DNA of 64,000 bases from an uncultured Anaeromusa sp. (GCF_963676855.1 NZ_OY781460.1:310001-374000), one strand, 5' to 3'. Numbered from the stretch's first letter, positions 34,536 through 44,142 are shown. Notes: generated by a model from the sequence alone, not told the origin. Numbers and translations: made by a program.

Positions 34536-34898
34536 CTAGGACCAGCTTCGTCTCAATTGCTGGCCTGGCTGCAATTCCTGCCGCTGCACGGTCCCTGCAG
34601 GCAGCTCCAAAACCGCAGCCGCCTGCCAACACCAGGCGCTGCGCCAAGGAGCCAGCTCCTGAACGAGTTTTAAAATGCGCCCGTCTGAATCCAAAAAAAG
34701 CACATCTATGGCATAGCGCATGCCGCAAGTATGTACACAATTGCACGGGCGCAGCAAAAGCCCCCCTCTCTCGGGCAAGGCCGCCGTCCCCAACAGTCCC
34801 TTTAGACGCGACCAGAAAGAATCTGCCAGTCGTAGCGATGCTACAAGCAGCCTAGGTTCCCCTGCGTTTTCTTCCACCCAAATTTTTTTCGCCTTCAT
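34536..34898 (-). CDS. DUF192 family protein
   Basis: 120 residues. The motif SFWSRLKGLLGTAALPERGGLLLRPCNCVHTCGMRYAIDVLFLD is diagnostic for DUF192 (conserved CVHTxGMRxxIDV). The fold is a small beta-barrel; function unknown. GGGAGG 9 nt before the ATG. Found inside the tad operon here, as in several other genomes. Confidence 0.9.
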   Translation of the reverse strand: MKAKKIWVEENAGEPRLLVASLRLADSFWSRLKGLLGTAALPERGGLLLRPCNCVHTCGMRYAIDVLFLDSDGRILKLVQELAPWRSAWCWQAAAVLELPAGTVQRQELQPGQQLRRSWS

Positions 34899-34900
34899 GT

Positions 34901-35818
34901 CTAAAAGCCTCCCTTGAGCTTTACGGCAATCGGCGCTAAAAGAGCCATAAAGATCACCGGCAGAAGAAAGAAAACCAAAGGAAAAACCAGTTTAACCGGT
35001 GCCTTCATCGCCGCTTCTCGGGCCCGCAGCAGCCGTTTTTTGCGCAGCAGTTGCGCCTGCACCTCAAGAAACTGAGAAATACTGACCCCCAAGCGGTCCG
35101 CCTGGATCAAGGTGGAAACAAGCAACGAAACATCGAGCACCCGGCAACGCTCCCCCAGGGTGCGTAGCGCTTCCTGACGTGACATACCCAGGCGCATTTC
35201 CTGCAGCAGGGTCTGAAGCTCCGCAACCAAGGGCCCCTGCATTTGCTTGACCACCCGGCTGACAGCCCCGTCAAAGGACGTACCAGCTTGTACGCTTACA
35301 AGCAATAAATCCATCACATCCGAGAGCTGCCGCTCAATGCCTTCTTTACGGGCGGCAATCTGCCGGCGCAATGTCATACAGGGTAAAAGCACGCCTATCA
35401 GCAAGGCTAACACCAAATTCCCCAGCGTTTCCTCAAGGCTCAATTGCATCTCTGCCCAGCTCAGGTACAAGCAACCTAGCGTAATCACCAGAAGCACTAA
35501 GCCCCAGCGCAGCAAAAAAGACTTGACTGTAACCGTCTGCGCCTGCCCGGCTTCCCTCAGCTTATCCTCCAGCAGCAGCTGCAAGGCCTGGGGAGTCAAC
35601 AACTTGAACAGATTGCCAAAAGAGTCGAAAAAAGGTTGAAACAATCGCTGGTGCAGCGGCTTAGCAAACTCTTCATTTGTATAGTCCGCCCGAGAGGAAA
35701 AAATCCCTGCCGTCCTGAAACGCTGCTCTAGATGCTGCCTGTTGCTATCGGCAAAAAGAAACAAACTTAGCAACAACAAAACAACTAGAAACAGCAAAAC
35801 GGCTATCACCAATATCAT
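34901..35818 (-). CDS. tadC: TadC inner-membrane platform protein
   Basis: 305 residues, type II secretion F domain. TM segments near the N-terminus (1-22), about 105-135 and the C-terminus. Core: VSVQAGTSFDGAVSRVVKQMQGPLVAELQTLLQEMRLGMSRQEAL, matching the F-domain pattern. With TadB forms the platform that the TadA motor pushes on. GGAGG 8 nt before the start codon. Confidence 0.92.
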   Translation of the reverse strand: MILVIAVLLFLVVLLLLSLFLFADSNRQHLEQRFRTAGIFSSRADYTNEEFAKPLHQRLFQPFFDSFGNLFKLLTPQALQLLLEDKLREAGQAQTVTVKSFLLRWGLVLLVITLGCLYLSWAEMQLSLEETLGNLVLALLIGVLLPCMTLRRQIAARKEGIERQLSDVMDLLLVSVQAGTSFDGAVSRVVKQMQGPLVAELQTLLQEMRLGMSRQEALRTLGERCRVLDVSLLVSTLIQADRLGVSISQFLEVQAQLLRKKRLLRAREAAMKAPVKLVFPLVFFLLPVIFMALLAPIAVKLKGGF

Positions 35819-35833
35819 CTCTTCAGCCTCCGA

Positions 35834-37171
35834 TCAATAAGGTTTAAAAAACTCATTCCCCAATCGCACGCCGTTAAGTTCCATTTTTTCCAAAAACTTC
35901 GGCCGCAAACCCGCCGCATGAAAGTGTCCTTCCAGCACCCCCTCTTCACTGTGCCCAGTCTGCTTAAAACTGAAGAGATCCTGGAGGATGATGACATCCC
36001 CCTCCAACCCCTGTACTTCCGTGATGTGCGTAATGCGTCGTTTGCCATCGCGAAAACGCGACTGGTAGATTATAAGGTCAAACGCCGAGGCTACCTGCTC
36101 GCGTATGGCTTTGACAGGCAGCTCCATCCCCGCCATAAGCACCATCGTCTCCAGCCGTCGCAGCACATCCCGGGGCGAATTGGCATGCGCCGTAGTCATA
36201 CAGCCATCATGTCCGGTATTCATAGCTTGAAGCATATCAAAAGCCTCGCCGCTGCGCACTTCGCCGACAATAATGCGGTCTGGCCGCATCCGCAACGCAT
36301 TGCGGACCAAGTCACGAATAGCAACAGCGCCAGTCCCTTCCATGCTTGGCGGTCTTGACTCCAGCGGCACTATATGGCGTTGCTGCAGCTGCAGCTCTGC
36401 TGCATCTTCAATCGTCACAATGCGCTGCCCGTCGGGAATGAAATGGGATAAGGCGTTGAGGGTTGTCGTCTTGCCCGAACCAGTGCCGCCAGCAACGACA
36501 ATATTCAAATTACCCGCAATACAGGCTTGTAAAAACTCGCTCATCATCTGGCTAAGCGCCCCTAGTTCCACCATTTTATCCAAGGTGAAGGGTTTTTTTG
36601 CAAACTTGCGAATGGTAATGCAAGGTCCCGCCAAAGCCAGCGGCGGAATGATGGCATTCACCCGCGAGCCGTCCGGCAGGCGTGCGTCAACCATGGGAGA
36701 ACTTTCATCAATACGCCGCCCCAAAGGAGCCACAATGCGTTCAATAACACGCATAACATGATTGTTGCTCGCAAACTGCGTTTCCGATAACATTAACTGC
36801 CCCTGGCGCTCTACATAGACTTGATCCGGGCCATTGACCATGATTTCTGTCACCGAATCATCCTGCAGCAGCCCTTCCAAAGGGCCCAATCCCAACACCT
36901 CATTCAACATGTCGGCAATGATTTTGTCGGCCTCGGCCTTGGGTAGCGGCAGCGGCTCCGCTTGGATCATCTGTCGGCATAATTCGCCAATCACGGCCTG
37001 CAGTTTCTGTTTATTGCCTTCCCCTGGCAAAAACAGCTTATTGCTGGCCGCCTCCTCGATAATGCGGCGGTGAATCCGTTCCTTCAACACCTGATTGCCT
37101 AGCGCACTTCCTGGAAAGGCGCCGCCCTCTTCAGCCTGGCGATTCCCCTCTAGACGGTAATATAAAGACAT
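35834..37171 (-). CDS. tadA: TadA/CpaF pilus assembly ATPase
   Basis: 445 residues from the ATG at 37171 (AAAGGAG 8 nt upstream). VirB11/GspE-type ATPase: Walker A in VVAGGTGSGKTTTLNAL, Asp box VTIEDAAELQL, Walker B region RPDRIIVGEVRSGEAFDML with His box MTTAHANSP. The N-terminal region matches CpaF. Hexameric motor for Flp pilus extension and retraction. Confidence 0.95.
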   Translation of the reverse strand: MSLYYRLEGNRQAEEGGAFPGSALGNQVLKERIHRRIIEEAASNKLFLPGEGNKQKLQAVIGELCRQMIQAEPLPLPKAEADKIIADMLNEVLGLGPLEGLLQDDSVTEIMVNGPDQVYVERQGQLMLSETQFASNNHVMRVIERIVAPLGRRIDESSPMVDARLPDGSRVNAIIPPLALAGPCITIRKFAKKPFTLDKMVELGALSQMMSEFLQACIAGNLNIVVAGGTGSGKTTTLNALSHFIPDGQRIVTIEDAAELQLQQRHIVPLESRPPSMEGTGAVAIRDLVRNALRMRPDRIIVGEVRSGEAFDMLQAMNTGHDGCMTTAHANSPRDVLRRLETMVLMAGMELPVKAIREQVASAFDLIIYQSRFRDGKRRITHITEVQGLEGDVIILQDLFSFKQTGHSEEGVLEGHFHAAGLRPKFLEKMELNGVRLGNEFFKPY

Positions 37172-37191
37172 GAGGCATACTCCTTTCAAAC

Positions 37192-37659
37192 TTATTGCTC
37201 CAGCCACATCTCCACCGGGCCGGAAGAAACGACTCCTGGCAGCAAAGCGGCTAGCGAGGGAACAGAAAACCGCGGTTGCGCAGTCACGGTGACGCGCACC
37301 TTACCGACTGCGACACCGGCATCAACGCCTATATGTACTCGTGCTGCAGGGATGGAAGTCAAGCCATTTTTTACCTTATTAATACTCTGAAGCAAATCGC
37401 TTTGCGCAGCCTGGTAGGTCAGCCAAATTTCCCCTTGCTTCAGCCCGCTCAGGCGCGCGTTAAGCTGCGCTACCTTGGCCGCATCGTCGCCGCCGACTGC
37501 AACGGTTCGCGCCAACTCATAAGCCGCTTCGTTAACTGTCAGACGGTCAAAGCCCCACAGGCCAAACTCAATGATGACAAACACGAAAAAAAACAACAGA
37601 GAAGCCGCAATGGCAAATTCCACTGTCGACTGACCCTGCCGCTTTCTTAAAAGCTCCAT
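37192..37659 (-). CDS. TadE-like minor pilin
   Basis: 155 residues from the ATG at 37659 (GGAG upstream). Class III-like leader ELLRKRQGQSTVEFAIAAS with one TM segment (LLFFFVFVIIEFGLWGF) and VNEAAYELARTVAV. Second TadE-type protein of the operon. Sits between flp and tadA. Confidence 0.85.
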   Translation of the reverse strand: MELLRKRQGQSTVEFAIAASLLFFFVFVIIEFGLWGFDRLTVNEAAYELARTVAVGGDDAAKVAQLNARLSGLKQGEIWLTYQAAQSDLLQSINKVKNGLTSIPAARVHIGVDAGVAVGKVRVTVTAQPRFSVPSLAALLPGVVSSGPVEMWLEQ

Positions 37660-37695
37660 ACCTTCACATCTCCTGCCCGAGTTTTCCACTTTGAC

Positions 37696-37745
37696 TAAAA
37701 AACTGCAAGGCCTGCGAATGTCAGGATGTGCCGCAGACCTTGCAC
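37696..37745 (-). terminator. Hairpin between flp and the rest of the operon
   Basis: On the minus strand TGCAAGG(T)CTGCG, a 15-nt loop, CGCAG(G)CCTTGCA and TTTTTT. An intrinsic terminator right after flp, presumably partial, that would let the abundant pilin be made in excess over downstream proteins. Confidence 0.8.
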
Positions 37746-37759
37746 TACCAAAATACCGA

Positions 37760-37942
37760 TTACTTCAAGTTAGCAGCCACATTGTTAGCCAAAGTTGCAG
37801 TATTAGTTCCTAGCGCTTTGAAGCCAACCAATGCAACGATAGCTACTACCGCCAAGATCAAGGCATACTCAACCATGCCTTGGCCTTTTCTGTCTTGTAA
37901 CAATCCTTTAACACAATTCCATTGATAAAAAAGATTCCACAT
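37760..37942 (-). CDS. flp: Flp/Fap major pilin
   Basis: 60 residues from the ATG at 37942 (AGGGGGTG 7 nt upstream). Leader ending DRKGQGMVEYALILAVVAIVAL: cleavage is expected at the Gly before MVEYAL, leaving a short mature pilin with the conserved Glu5 and a single hydrophobic helix. The classical Flp size. Needs a TadV/CpaA prepilin peptidase, which is not in the window. Confidence 0.93.
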   Translation of the reverse strand: MWNLFYQWNCVKGLLQDRKGQGMVEYALILAVVAIVALVGFKALGTNTATLANNVAANLK

Positions 37943-37973
37943 ATTTTCACCCCCTTTCGCTGTCAAACTCCTA

Positions 37974-38951
37974 TCAAAATTCCACTTTCGAAAGCTTCTT
38001 TATAAAAAAAATTCCCAGCAAGTATTCAAACGCGGCAATGCCGAGACACCAATACCCCATTGAATCCTTAAAAAGATCATCATAATAGCCTGGACTAAGC
38101 ACCGACAAACCAACTACCAGGACCAACGGCAACGCTCCCACCACCAAAGCCGATAAGCGCCCCTGCGCCGTCAAGGCGCTCATCTCCCGGTTAACCAGCA
38201 GGCGGTCCCTGACATTTTCGGAAATATGATCCATAATAATCGCCAAATTGCCCCCTACCTCTCGCTGGATGAGCACGGCGGTTACAAAAAGATCCAAATC
38301 ATAACTGACCATGCGCTGCCGAAGATGCTGCAGCGCCTCTTCGATGGCCACGCCAAAGCGCAGTTCGCGAACTACTCGAGAAAACTCCGACGCAATGGGA
38401 GCCCCCATTTCTTGGGAGACCAATTCTAAGGTCTGCACAAAACTCATCCCCGAACGCAGGGCATTGGCCATCATCATGGCCGCCTCTCCCAACTGGTCAT
38501 TAAAATGCTGGCGCCTGCGGCGTATTTTCGCCTGTACCCAAATCCAAGCCCCGCCGCTGAGAAGCAAGCAGCTAAGCAACGCCCAGTGCCAGCCGCCGCG
38601 GGTAATGATAAACACCAGCAACCCCACGGCCAAGGAGCTCCCGGCGGTTAAAACGATAAATTCAGAGCCCCGCAGCGCCAAACCCGCCTGCGCCAACCGC
38701 AGGTCGAGGAGCTCTTTTTGCGGCATCCGGGATAAAGCCTCGCCGCACCAGCGGCTTAACTGCGCTAGCAACGCCGACTGCAGCAAAGACTGAACAAAGG
38801 ACTCCTCCGAACGCTCCTCTTCCATCGTAAAAGATGTATATTTTTCCATGCGTTCATGGACTGGTTCCGCGTTTTGCCTGCTAAGAAGGTATGCATAGAC
38901 CAGCAGCAACACAATGGCCAGCACTAACACGCAAATAAGAAAACCGAGCAT
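37974..38951 (-). CDS. tadB: TadB inner-membrane platform protein
   Basis: 325 residues with a type II secretion F domain: N-terminal TM 1-20, two central TM segments about 100-140, C-terminal TM. Core motif MMANALRSGMSFVQTLELVSQEMGAPIASEFSRVVRELRFGVAIEEALQHL. Here it precedes flp, whereas tadA and tadC lie after flp, an unusual gene order. Confidence 0.9.
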   Translation of the reverse strand: MLGFLICVLVLAIVLLLVYAYLLSRQNAEPVHERMEKYTSFTMEEERSEESFVQSLLQSALLAQLSRWCGEALSRMPQKELLDLRLAQAGLALRGSEFIVLTAGSSLAVGLLVFIITRGGWHWALLSCLLLSGGAWIWVQAKIRRRRQHFNDQLGEAAMMMANALRSGMSFVQTLELVSQEMGAPIASEFSRVVRELRFGVAIEEALQHLRQRMVSYDLDLFVTAVLIQREVGGNLAIIMDHISENVRDRLLVNREMSALTAQGRLSALVVGALPLVLVVGLSVLSPGYYDDLFKDSMGYWCLGIAAFEYLLGIFFIKKLSKVEF

Positions 38952-38983
38952 CTACATCCCTCTCTTTTTGCTCACCTAACCGC

Positions 38984-40117
38984 TCACTCGCCCGAGGCAT
39001 TGCGAACTAAATCCATAATGCCCCGCACCAAGCCTGCTTCGGGATTGACGGCAATCATAGGCTCCCCTTGGTTAGAAGCCGTCACCGCCAAATTGAAGTC
39101 GTTAGGCAGCAGGGTCACTACCGGATGCCCTAGCTGCTCTTCAATAGCCCGCAACGCTCCAAGACTACGCTGCGGCGCCCGATTAATGACCACCCGCAGT
39201 TTGTCCGGGTCATACCCTAGTTCGTGAAAATATTCCAGGCTGCGGCGCAGATGCTTTAACTCTAAACCCGTATTCACCGCGCACAGCACATACACCACAT
39301 CGGCCGCTTGCGTGATGGCCAGCGAAATATCATTAAAACCCGAGGGGGTATCTACAACCACATAAGAAAACAGTTCTTTAGTCATTTGCGAAACCCCGGC
39401 GATTTGCTCGCTGCTTATCAAATCGCCTTGTTCCGGCCGCAGCGGCGCCGCCAACAGCTTGACCGCATCCTTGTAGGGAGTAAAATAACTTCCCAATGCC
39501 TGGGGTGTCAGCTGGGCCAAATCCCGCGCCGCTTCGTACACCGATGCTTCCGGCGTTACATTGCAAAAAACAGCCAAATCACCGAACTGAAAATTGGCGT
39601 CAATCATGCTCACCGATCTTCCAGTCTCCGCCGCCAGGCCTAAAGCCATGTTGACCACCAGCGAGCTTTTACCATAGCCTCCTTTGGGTGAAAAGAAAGC
39701 TACCAGCTTACCTTTCTTTTTTTGCGCTTCTGCCGCGGCGCTGGCAAAAAGGCAAGTCAAAAGTTCCAGCAGTTCGGCTTTATCAAAAGGTTTAACCAAA
39801 CAGGAAGCAACGCCGCATTCCAGCAGGCTCTGCACCGTTTCTTCCCTCCAGGCATGATGAGTGCAGACGATAAGGGTCTGCGGTAGCGCCTGGCGCAAGC
39901 GCCCTATTTCTTGGGGCCATTTTAGATTGCGTTGCGTCGCATCCAAGATAAGCACATCTGGCGCTGCACGCTGCAGTTCTGACATCTCCGCTGGCAAAAG
40001 CTCCCTTGTGCCGACAACTTCCAAGAAATCACTCTGGCGAACGAGAGCGGCGATTCGACGCTGCAAAATCACATCATTTTCGATAATATACACTGTCTTT
40101 TTCGCCAAGTAATCCAC
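38984..40117 (-). CDS. CpaE/TadZ-like ATPase, second copy
   Basis: 377 residues from a GTG at 40117 (AAAGGAG 8 nt upstream). Receiver-like N-terminal domain without a conserved Asp acid cluster (VYIIENDVILQRRIAAL), then a ParA/MinD-type ATPase with deviant Walker A FSPKGGYGKSSLV and Walker B region VVVDTPSGFNDIS. TadZ/CpaE proteins localise the pilus machine at a pole. Two copies in one operon suggest a heterodimer. Confidence 0.88.
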   Translation of the reverse strand: MDYLAKKTVYIIENDVILQRRIAALVRQSDFLEVVGTRELLPAEMSELQRAAPDVLILDATQRNLKWPQEIGRLRQALPQTLIVCTHHAWREETVQSLLECGVASCLVKPFDKAELLELLTCLFASAAAEAQKKKGKLVAFFSPKGGYGKSSLVVNMALGLAAETGRSVSMIDANFQFGDLAVFCNVTPEASVYEAARDLAQLTPQALGSYFTPYKDAVKLLAAPLRPEQGDLISSEQIAGVSQMTKELFSYVVVDTPSGFNDISLAITQAADVVYVLCAVNTGLELKHLRRSLEYFHELGYDPDKLRVVINRAPQRSLGALRAIEEQLGHPVVTLLPNDFNLAVTASNQGEPMIAVNPEAGLVRGIMDLVRNASGE

Positions 40118-40147
40118 GAGCACCGCTCCTTTCAAAACCGTTTTCAT

Positions 40148-41350
40148 CTAAAACCAGGATGCCAGCTTACGAGACAGCCAACTGCGAGGTTCTTCCTCCG
40201 CCTGCACCTGTCCCTGCAGGCTCATGGCCAGCAGCTCCAATTGCTTGGAGACCAAACGATCCGGTTGAGAATCCACAAAAGGAATGCCGTTCAGCACGGA
40301 ATGGACGACCGTATCATAGTCATTGGTGATATGCATTTGAAACTTTCTCTCCAAAGCCGTTTCCACCTGTCGCACATCAAGACCCGATTTAGACTTGTCT
40401 CGATTTAAAAGCAAGCGAATACGCTCTTGTCCATATCCAAGACCCTGGAGCAGATTTAAGCCAATGCGGACTTTGCGCACTGCTGGTACATGCTCTACCG
40501 TATTGACAAAGAAAACGGTTTGTGCCAAATCCATGGCACTAAGAGTCCATTCGTTAAAACCGGCCGTTGTATCAACAATAACATAGTCATAGGTATGGCT
40601 CAGTTCCCTCAAAGCCGCTATCAAAATCACCGGCGTCACCAATTCCGCTGCTTTGATCCGCGCTGGCGCCAACAGCAGATCAACATTGGGCTTCCAAGGC
40701 AAAAGATACTCTTGTACAGACACACCATCGCCAAACGCAGCTGCGTAAGATGCAATAGAAGCTTCTCCTTCACGACACAGATAGCTGCCGATATCACCGA
40801 ACTGCAGATTTGCGTCCACCAAACAGATTTTCCCACCGCCTTGGCGCGCCAAGACCGCCGCCAAATTGATAGCCAGCACCGTTTTTCCCGCCCCGGAAAT
40901 GGTGCTGAAAAACGTAATAACTTTCCCCCGCGACCCTGTGTTTGGCTGTAGAAAAGCCGTGGCCGCAGCTAGGTCGGTCTTTTGGCCGCCAACTCGTTGC
41001 AAGGTCCGGATCATTTCGATATCATCCAGGGGCTTCGCTACACAGGCCGCCACTCCCTGGCGCTGCAGCAAGCGCGCTATCTCACTTTGCCCTGGCTGCG
41101 TAATGCAAATAACCTGACTGCGCGGCTGCCCGCTTTTTACCTGCGCCACCAGATTGGTCACCGACGAGACCGCCATTTCCGTATCCAAGAGCAAGATTCC
41201 CGGGCCGGAACGCTGCAAATACGCCAATGCTGCCTCTGTCTCCGCATATGCCGCGCCTTCCACCCCTTCTTCCGTCAACAGCATCAGCAGCGACTCTTTG
41301 AGCGAATTATCCTTGCTGGCTATTGCGACCGGCACTCTGGGCATTGTCAT
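40148..41350 (-). CDS. CpaE/TadZ-like ATPase, first copy
   Basis: 400 residues (GGAG 6 nt before the ATG). The same two-domain plan as its downstream partner, but the Walker A reads FFSTISGAGKTVLAI, lacking the signature Lys of the deviant KGGxGKT motif. This predicts a partner that binds ATP without contributing the trans-acting Lys. It starts inside the 3' end of cpaC, an overlap of 44 nt that implies coupled translation. Confidence 0.85.
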   Translation of the reverse strand: MTMPRVPVAIASKDNSLKESLLMLLTEEGVEGAAYAETEAALAYLQRSGPGILLLDTEMAVSSVTNLVAQVKSGQPRSQVICITQPGQSEIARLLQRQGVAACVAKPLDDIEMIRTLQRVGGQKTDLAAATAFLQPNTGSRGKVITFFSTISGAGKTVLAINLAAVLARQGGGKICLVDANLQFGDIGSYLCREGEASIASYAAAFGDGVSVQEYLLPWKPNVDLLLAPARIKAAELVTPVILIAALRELSHTYDYVIVDTTAGFNEWTLSAMDLAQTVFFVNTVEHVPAVRKVRIGLNLLQGLGYGQERIRLLLNRDKSKSGLDVRQVETALERKFQMHITNDYDTVVHSVLNGIPFVDSQPDRLVSKQLELLAMSLQGQVQAEEEPRSWLSRKLASWF

Positions 41351-42578
41351 AAGCAGCTCCTTTCTGATATTGCTGCAAGGTGCTTTTCATAGTATCGCTC
41401 ACAGCCGCTTCGTAGTTATTGTCAGTAATCAGAGACGGCGTGATGACAATGATAAGTTCTTTATCATCCACAGTGGTACTCTTGGTTTTGAAAAAATAAC
41501 CGATCAACGGCAAATCTCCTAAAATAGGCAATTTGCTAATGGAAGTACTCTTATCCACGGAAATCAAGCCGCCAATGACCATCGGCTGTCCGGAAGCCAA
41601 GCGAATCACCGTTTCCGCCTGATCCACTCGTAAGGCCGGAATAACATAATTGCTTCCAATGCTCACCGTCGTATTGGGACTTGTAAAATCAAGACTGCTT
41701 ACTTCCGCCTTGATGTTACTAGTGATCATGCCGTCCGAGCCAACACAAGGCTCTATGTACAATTTGATACCATAGCTTTTCCATTCCACCGTCACCTTAT
41801 TGTTGTCCGCATTGACTGGAACGGGAATTTCGCCACCGACAAGAATATGCGCTTTCGAGCCGCTATTGGTGATGATATTGGGCTGTGAAAGCACTGTTGC
41901 CGTGCCATTTTGGACCAGCGCGCTAAGCTTACCGTTAATGTCCGAATAGGTTCCCAACCAGCGCAACTTGCTCTGCTGGCTTATAACCGTATTGGTCGAG
42001 CTTTGTCCCAACGCGAACACTCCTGGGCTTTTCGTGTCATTACCCCAGTTAATACCTAGCTGGTTCAACTTGCTGCGGCTGATTTCTACCACTTTGGCTT
42101 CGATCTTCACCTGCGTATTATGCGTTAACCCCAAAAGATTGACGACCTTCTCGCCATATGCCTTAGCCACTTCTTCTGCCCGGAGCTTTTGATCCTGATC
42201 CTCTACCGTCCCTGTCAATATAATGTTTTTATCTTCTCTAAAAGCTGTTACATCGGCATACCCCAAGGTCCGCCGCAAAATATCCGTCAGAGGAGCTACA
42301 TGGTCCTGGACTAGGATTTCGTATTCATATACGCTGTCATAACTCCACACCTTCAAGCTGGTCGCTCCAGTTTTTTTGCCTAGAATAAGCACTTGCCCTT
42401 CCGCGACAACGACGTCTGCAATGTCTGGATTGGCAACAGCGACTTGGGTCACCTGTGTTATTTGCATAATTTTCGATTTATTTAATTCAATTTCAAGCGT
42501 GGTAGCGGCCAACACCTCTGCTTGCATCCCTAAGATCAACAGCCACGCCAAGATCATACTCTTCCAAATTTGTTTCAT
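41307..42578 (-). CDS. cpaC: CpaC/RcpA-type pilus secretin
   Basis: 423 residues; signal peptide 1-24 (MILAWLLILGMQAEVLA). N-terminal CpaC-type domain with IELNKSKIMQITQVTQVAVANPDIADVV and a BON-like region, then the secretin domain with ATVLSQPNIITNSGSKAHILVGGEIPVPV and a final VIRLASGQPMVIGGLI…ELIIVITPSLI. Forms the outer-membrane ring for the pilus, showing that the cell has an outer membrane. GGAGG site upstream. Confidence 0.93.
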   Translation of the reverse strand: MKQIWKSMILAWLLILGMQAEVLAATTLEIELNKSKIMQITQVTQVAVANPDIADVVVAEGQVLILGKKTGATSLKVWSYDSVYEYEILVQDHVAPLTDILRRTLGYADVTAFREDKNIILTGTVEDQDQKLRAEEVAKAYGEKVVNLLGLTHNTQVKIEAKVVEISRSKLNQLGINWGNDTKSPGVFALGQSSTNTVISQQSKLRWLGTYSDINGKLSALVQNGTATVLSQPNIITNSGSKAHILVGGEIPVPVNADNNKVTVEWKSYGIKLYIEPCVGSDGMITSNIKAEVSSLDFTSPNTTVSIGSNYVIPALRVDQAETVIRLASGQPMVIGGLISVDKSTSISKLPILGDLPLIGYFFKTKSTTVDDKELIIVITPSLITDNNYEAAVSDTMKSTLQQYQKGAAYDNAQSAGRNSQQG

Positions 42579-42592
42579 GAAGCCGCCTCCTG

Positions 42593-43501
42593 CTAATTTG
42601 CTATTGTCGTGCGATTACCGCGGATAATGGTAATCCCGCCTTCCTTACTGTTTGTTGCGGCGGGTAGTGCCGCAGGCGGAAGAGGCGCTGGTTGGCTTAC
42701 TTTCACAGGTTCCGGCACGGCTGCAACAGGCTGCACTGGATGACCTACAACCTGTTCCATTTTAATGGACTGCGTAAAAAAGTCATACGGCAAAGACACT
42801 GCGGGCCGTAAGGCCAAGAGTAGTTTTCCCTTTTCGCCGGCTAAACTCAACAAGGCAGCATCACTCAAACGCACCGCTAACGTAACAGAGAGAACTTTTT
42901 CCGGTCCATTTCCTTGACCATCCCCTTGTATATTGCCTTGATTATTTTCCTTGCTTTCCCTCAACCCGTCATTGGCGTTCAGCGCAAGTACCTCGACGTT
43001 TTCTAACAGAACCCTACTTTCGCTTTCACCGGTATTGACCTTGTCAAAAACACCGATTATATCCACAAAATCGCCTGCCTTGGCAAAACCCTGGGCGCCG
43101 CTGACATCATTGACAGCGATGGTAAAAGCGCGCTTGTCTGCAGGAATATTGGCTGTCATGCCTAATTCGCGGCTACCGACAAATAGCTTAGCATCCACGA
43201 TTTGCTCGCCAGCAACAATCGGCTTCTTAGTCATCATGCCAAGCAAGCCTTCCGTACCTCGTCTAGCGCCGGGCTGAATGCGATCCGGCGGCAATTGCAT
43301 CACTTGCACCATATCGGAAGTAATCACCGTCCTAGCGGGGATATTTTTGACCGCCAATACTACCACGGAAGTGGTCGGTATCTCTGCCGCACGGTTTTGT
43401 TCTAAATAGAAATAAATCAAGCCTACCGTCAGTATGCTCAAAATAAAGGCCACAGAAATTACTGCTTTCGGCGAAATATTGCGTAATGTCAATTTAGCCA
43501 A
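42593..43501 (-). CDS. cpaB: CpaB/RcpC pilus assembly protein
   Basis: 302 residues from a TTG at 43501 (AGGAGG 6 nt upstream). One TM segment 12-31, then an SAF domain (VVLAVKNIPARTVITSDMVQVMQLPPDRI; ANIPADKRAFTIAVNDVSGAQGFAKAGDFVDI), followed by a Pro-rich linker and tail. A periplasmic partner of the secretin. First gene of the operon. Confidence 0.93.
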   Translation of the reverse strand: MAKLTLRNISPKAVISVAFILSILTVGLIYFYLEQNRAAEIPTTSVVVLAVKNIPARTVITSDMVQVMQLPPDRIQPGARRGTEGLLGMMTKKPIVAGEQIVDAKLFVGSRELGMTANIPADKRAFTIAVNDVSGAQGFAKAGDFVDIIGVFDKVNTGESESRVLLENVEVLALNANDGLRESKENNQGNIQGDGQGNGPEKVLSVTLAVRLSDAALLSLAGEKGKLLLALRPAVSLPYDFFTQSIKMEQVVGHPVQPVAAVPEPVKVSQPAPLPPAALPAATNSKEGGITIIRGNRTTIAN

Positions 43502-44139
43502 GCTACTACCTCCTTATGGCGATTCCCTATGAAATAGCTATCTGTCCCCATTTTCTGCAGCAACATCGTCAGTTCACACTGCCCAAAAATCGCCAGCAGG
43601 ACCTTATACTTATGTATAAATGCTTCATCCATCTCCTAGCACTCTCTTTTTCTGAAGGTATCCGCCACACCAGACAGTTCAGTTGTGTTTGAAAATCATT
43701 CCAAATTGTCCCTAACGCTTTAAAATCAAGCTTTACCAAGTCATCACTTACGTATACTTTGGGGCTCTTTCATCACATCTCTATTTTTATCCTATCATAT
43801 TTAAGAGATGCGCTTTTATTATACTTGTCTATTCTTTCCTTTTTCTTTAAGTCTAAAGTCCGGTTCATGTGTCGCCATAAAATTAATAAATTTCCCAAAA
43901 ATTGATGCTTTCACCAAACACAGAACTTAGAAAACACCTTCTAAAGTAGCATTTAAGTAAAATAACTTTTAAGATATACGTTATTATACCGAACTTTTTC
44001 TAAAAAATCACGTATTGCGACTTGTTTTAAGTTGGGTCCTTGGTCCTATATGCACACCACTTTAAGTCATGGCTTTGTTATGAAAACATGACAATAGAAT
44101 ATTACTTAAAAAACCAACCATAAGAATCAGCAAAAAAGA
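43502..44139. other. Upstream region of the tad operon
   Basis: About 640 bp with no gene, AT-rich. On the minus strand a TATAAT is followed by AAAAGCGCATCT (complement 43806-43817), a motif shared with the pga upstream region. No clear -35 could be paired with it. Also a weak dyad AATAAC…GTTATT at 43961-43985. Probably a heavily regulated promoter region. Confidence 0.5.
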
Positions 44140-44142
44140 ATA

